In this document: in pieces, positions 61,647 through 64,000 of the stretch
Numbering within the stretch: the first letter of the stretch is position 1
How the letters are laid out: the number at the start of each line of letters is the position of its first letter
NCBI RefSeq assembly: GCF_026248685.1
Contig: NZ_CP111036.1
Location: forward strand, 2,232,001-2,296,000
Reading direction: 5' to 3'
From: Haladaptatus caseinilyticus
Lineage (GTDB): Archaea; Halobacteriota; Halobacteria; Halobacteriales; Haladaptataceae
DNA length: 64,000 nucleotides
Translations under genes and position numbers: made by a program
The notes under the pieces: generated by a model
The model's input: only the letters and a program-made list of their open reading frames with translations
Database searches by the model: none
What the model was told of the DNA's origin: nothing

Positions 61647-63980
61647 ATGGAGTTCGCGCTTATCGGTCTCTGGCTGATCGTCTACTATCTACTCGCACTC
61701 GTCGGACTTCCCGCTTCTAGCGCCCTCTTTCCGCGATTTCCCGACCGCGGAGCGACGTTTGCACTCCCGATTTCGCTGACCGTCATAACCATCGTCACGT
61801 ATTGGTTGGGCCAGTTCGCGTTTACCACGGTCACCGTTACCGCGGCGGTCGTCGTCTTTGCGGCCCTCTTCACGCTCCTCGCGAGGGGCGGCCTCGAGAT
61901 CGACCGTCGCGGCTACGCTGAAGCGATGGTCGTCTTCACCGCCGCGTTCTCGTTTCTCGTCTTCGTCCGCGCCATCGACCCCGCAATCGTCGCAACCGGT
62001 GGGGAGAAGTTTCTCGATTTCGGCCTCCTGAAGTCCCTCATGCGCGCGCCCGCGCTCCCGCCCGAAGACATGTGGTTCGCAGGTGAACCGGTTCGGTATT
62101 ACTACGGTGGCCACCTCATCGCCGCAATTCTGACGAAACTCACGGGGACGGCACCGAGATTTAGCTACAATCTCGCACTCGCGGGATTCTACGGAATGCT
62201 CGTCAGCACCGCCTACGGGTTGGCGCGAGCTATCGCCATCCGATACGACGCTCCGTCCCGACTCGCTGGGCTTTTCGCCGCGTTTTTCGTCGGGTTTGCC
62301 GGAAACACGTTCACTACCATCCGATTACTGGCGAACGTCCTCCCCCGGCCGCTGGTCGAAATCGTGGCAACGCCGTTGGAGATGGAGCCCGGAAGTTTCC
62401 CGCTCGAACCCCTCGATTTCTGGTACTGGGACGCTAGCCGCGTAATGGTCGGGACGATAAACGAGTTTCCCCTCTTTGCCTACATCAACGGTGACCTTCA
62501 CGCCCACATGATGGGGCAACCGTTCTTGCTTTTCGTCACCGCACTCAGCTACGCGGTGTATCGTTCCCATACCGAGATACGGTGGCGGAAAGTTCTCGTC
62601 TGGGGGGCGCTCCCACCTGCCGTCGCGTTTCTGGGAACCATCAGCTTCTGGAGTTTCCCGACGGCACTCGGTATCGTTTGGCTCGCCGTTACCTTCGCCG
62701 AAGACCATCCAGCCACGCTGATTCCCGGCGGAAAACGATTGATGGAGGAACGGTCCGGGTTCGCTGACGAACTCGTCCGAACGGCTACCGCGATGGCGAT
62801 CGCGATCGTCGTTGGACTACTCGCACTCCTTTGGGCAGGGCCGTTCGTGGTAAACATCCTGTTCGGGTCGGCAACCACTCGAAGTATCGGTTTCTTCCCG
62901 GACCGAACCAGCTTAGTGGAACTACTCATCGTCCACGGTGCGTTCCTTCTTCCGTTCGCGTTGTACCTCGGAACCCACGTCCGGTGGCACGAGCGAGACG
63001 CCACGCAGGTCGGCGTGCTGGGGGGACTCCTCCTCGTTTTGGGGTGGCAAGGTGGGTTCGCGGTGGTCGTGGTAGTCGCACCGCTCCTCGTCGTCGGCTG
63101 GTTGCTCCTCCGGGCCGATTCCGACCTCGGTTTCGAGACGGTTTTGCTGGTCGCAGGTGCGGGCCTCGTCTTGCTCGTCGAGTTCGTTTACGTACAGGAC
63201 AACGCGATTGCCGGACGGTTCAACACCGTGTTCAAGGTGTACATGCAAGTGTGGGCGTTCTGGTCCGTCAGCGTCGGCGTCGTGCTGATGCGGCTGTTGA
63301 CGGATTCCGTTCCCGGCTACACCGCGGATGTGTCACCCGAAGCGTCCACGAAATCCGAAACGTCCGACCCATCAGAGCGTTCCGAAGCGTCGCCGAGCGT
63401 ACCGGTTTCGCGACGGACCGGAGTGGCCGTCTTTACCGTCATGCTCCTCCTCACGACGTCCGTATACGGTGCATTTGCCCTCAGCGAACACGTCTCGACG
63501 GACAAGTCGATCCATCGCACGGACGACCCGACGCTCGACGGAATGGCGTTCATTTGGACGGCACACGGGGACGAGGCCCGTGCAATCGAGTGGCTGGACG
63601 CAAAAGAAGGACGACCACACATCGTTTCTGCGCCGGGAAAACCCTATCAGTGGGGGAGTCCGGCTTCGTCGCTCACGGGTCTGCCGACCGTGGTCGGTTG
63701 GTATCAGGAACGGATCTACCGCGGCGCACCAGCCTACGAGGAACGAAAACGGGACGTCGAGTTGATCTTCAGTCCGAACACCGGGTGGAGCACTCGTGCG
63801 GGCAAACTGGCCAAATACGACGTCCGATACATCTACTACGGACCTCAAGAGCGCCAACGATACGGACGGACGTCGTTTTCAAAATATCCTGGCATCGAGC
63901 CCGTCCACCGCTCGGGGTCGGTGTCGATTTATCGCGTGAACCAGACGATCATCGAGAATCAACCCAGCGTCTCGGCCTAA
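61647..63980 (+). CDS. DUF2298 multi-spanning membrane protein (YYY family)
   Basis: The 777-residue protein has about 14-16 hydrophobic helices and the RYYYGGH motif (YYY at 151-153) of the DUF2298 family, known in archaea and Chloroflexi. NGDLHAHMMGQPF is the second conserved patch, with His residues in a loop. The C-terminal 180 residues are a soluble outside domain with HIVSAPGKPYQWGSPA. The fold is related to GT-C glycosyltransferases, so a role in polyisoprenol-linked sugar transfer is plausible but not shown. A TATATC box about 33 bases before the ATG is likely its promoter. Confidence 0.85.
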   Translation: MEFALIGLWLIVYYLLALVGLPASSALFPRFPDRGATFALPISLTVITIVTYWLGQFAFTTVTVTAAVVVFAALFTLLARGGLEIDRRGYAEAMVVFTAAFSFLVFVRAIDPAIVATGGEKFLDFGLLKSLMRAPALPPEDMWFAGEPVRYYYGGHLIAAILTKLTGTAPRFSYNLALAGFYGMLVSTAYGLARAIAIRYDAPSRLAGLFAAFFVGFAGNTFTTIRLLANVLPRPLVEIVATPLEMEPGSFPLEPLDFWYWDASRVMVGTINEFPLFAYINGDLHAHMMGQPFLLFVTALSYAVYRSHTEIRWRKVLVWGALPPAVAFLGTISFWSFPTALGIVWLAVTFAEDHPATLIPGGKRLMEERSGFADELVRTATAMAIAIVVGLLALLWAGPFVVNILFGSATTRSIGFFPDRTSLVELLIVHGAFLLPFALYLGTHVRWHERDATQVGVLGGLLLVLGWQGGFAVVVVVAPLLVVGWLLLRADSDLGFETVLLVAGAGLVLLVEFVYVQDNAIAGRFNTVFKVYMQVWAFWSVSVGVVLMRLLTDSVPGYTADVSPEASTKSETSDPSERSEASPSVPVSRRTGVAVFTVMLLLTTSVYGAFALSEHVSTDKSIHRTDDPTLDGMAFIWTAHGDEARAIEWLDAKEGRPHIVSAPGKPYQWGSPASSLTGLPTVVGWYQERIYRGAPAYEERKRDVELIFSPNTGWSTRAGKLAKYDVRYIYYGPQERQRYGRTSFSKYPGIEPVHRSGSVSIYRVNQTIIENQPSVSA

Positions 63981-64000
63981 TCGAGTGACAATCCCGGATG

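Noticed and set aside
1-64000. CRISPR arrays, insertion sequences, integrases, toxin-antitoxin or defence genes
   Set aside because: No regularly spaced repeats, transposase motifs, terminal inverted repeats or attachment-site duplications were found by eye. The single tRNA gene (61422-61496) has no adjacent partial copy or integrase.

Overview
The window is chromosomal DNA from a halophilic archaeon (class Halobacteria). The evidence is the strongly acidic proteins, archaeal information-processing genes (TFB, diphthine synthase DphB, L11/L1/L10/L12), a surface glycoprotein with a Thr-rich stalk and PGF-CTERM tail, a class III signal-peptide pilin, a Tat lipoprotein solute-binding protein, and many TATA boxes about 25-30 bases before the start codon (leaderless transcripts). 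By eye the GC content is moderate for a haloarchaeon. The genus cannot be fixed from the sequence alone; a Haladaptatus-like organism is a guess.

Layout. 1-6.8 kb: the end of a Gln/Gly-rich protein, dphB, the large S-layer-type glycoprotein with a long AT-rich upstream region, a tandem-VOC protein, a membrane protein and the Drg GTPase. 6.6-10.5 kb: the ribosomal stalk region (rpl11, then rpl1-rpl10-rpl12 with a structured leader), interrupted by an inverted membrane-protein gene. 10.6-16.3 kb: a TctA-like permease, the menaquinone genes menF-menD and a YedY-like molybdo-protein. 16.5-20.7 kb: small regulators, UPF0058, a PqqB-like metallo-hydrolase and a large disordered coiled-coil protein. 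20.6-25.7 kb: a small winged-helix regulator divergent from purA, then a Trm112-like zinc protein, two haloarchaeal conserved proteins and cysS. 25.8-29 kb: a lipoprotein, a mini membrane protein overlapping corA, and DNA-repair protein NreA. 29.5-34 kb: TFB, rnhA and its operon partner, a PadR regulator, pyrophosphatase and a DHH-like gene with an apparent frameshift. 34.2-42.2 kb: a phosphodiesterase-type AlkP protein, SRPBCC, C2H2 zinc finger, a flavoprotein, an SMR pump, an ABC exporter, coaBC and a nitronate-monooxygenase-like pseudogene.

42.3-48.3 kb is a complete Mrp/Mnh Na+/H+ antiporter operon (A to G, minus strand, overlapping genes). 48.3-50.1 kb is an AT-rich, gene-poor patch with a type IV pilin and a hairpin-rich non-coding stretch. 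50.1-53.4 kb holds hpt and an island of six small membrane proteins plus one soluble protein, none of recognised function. 53.4-60.1 kb is a full dipeptide/oligopeptide-type ABC importer. The window ends with a DJ-1/PfpI protein, initiator tRNA-Met and a DUF2298 multi-spanning protein.

No CRISPR array, insertion sequence, integrase or defence island was seen. The best second-look items are the structured stretch between pilA and hpt, the frameshifted and catalytically degenerate DHH-like gene, the L1 leader, the inverted repeat over the promoter of the regulator beside purA, and the membrane-protein island after hpt. Family numbers such as DUF names are from memory and were not checked against a database.
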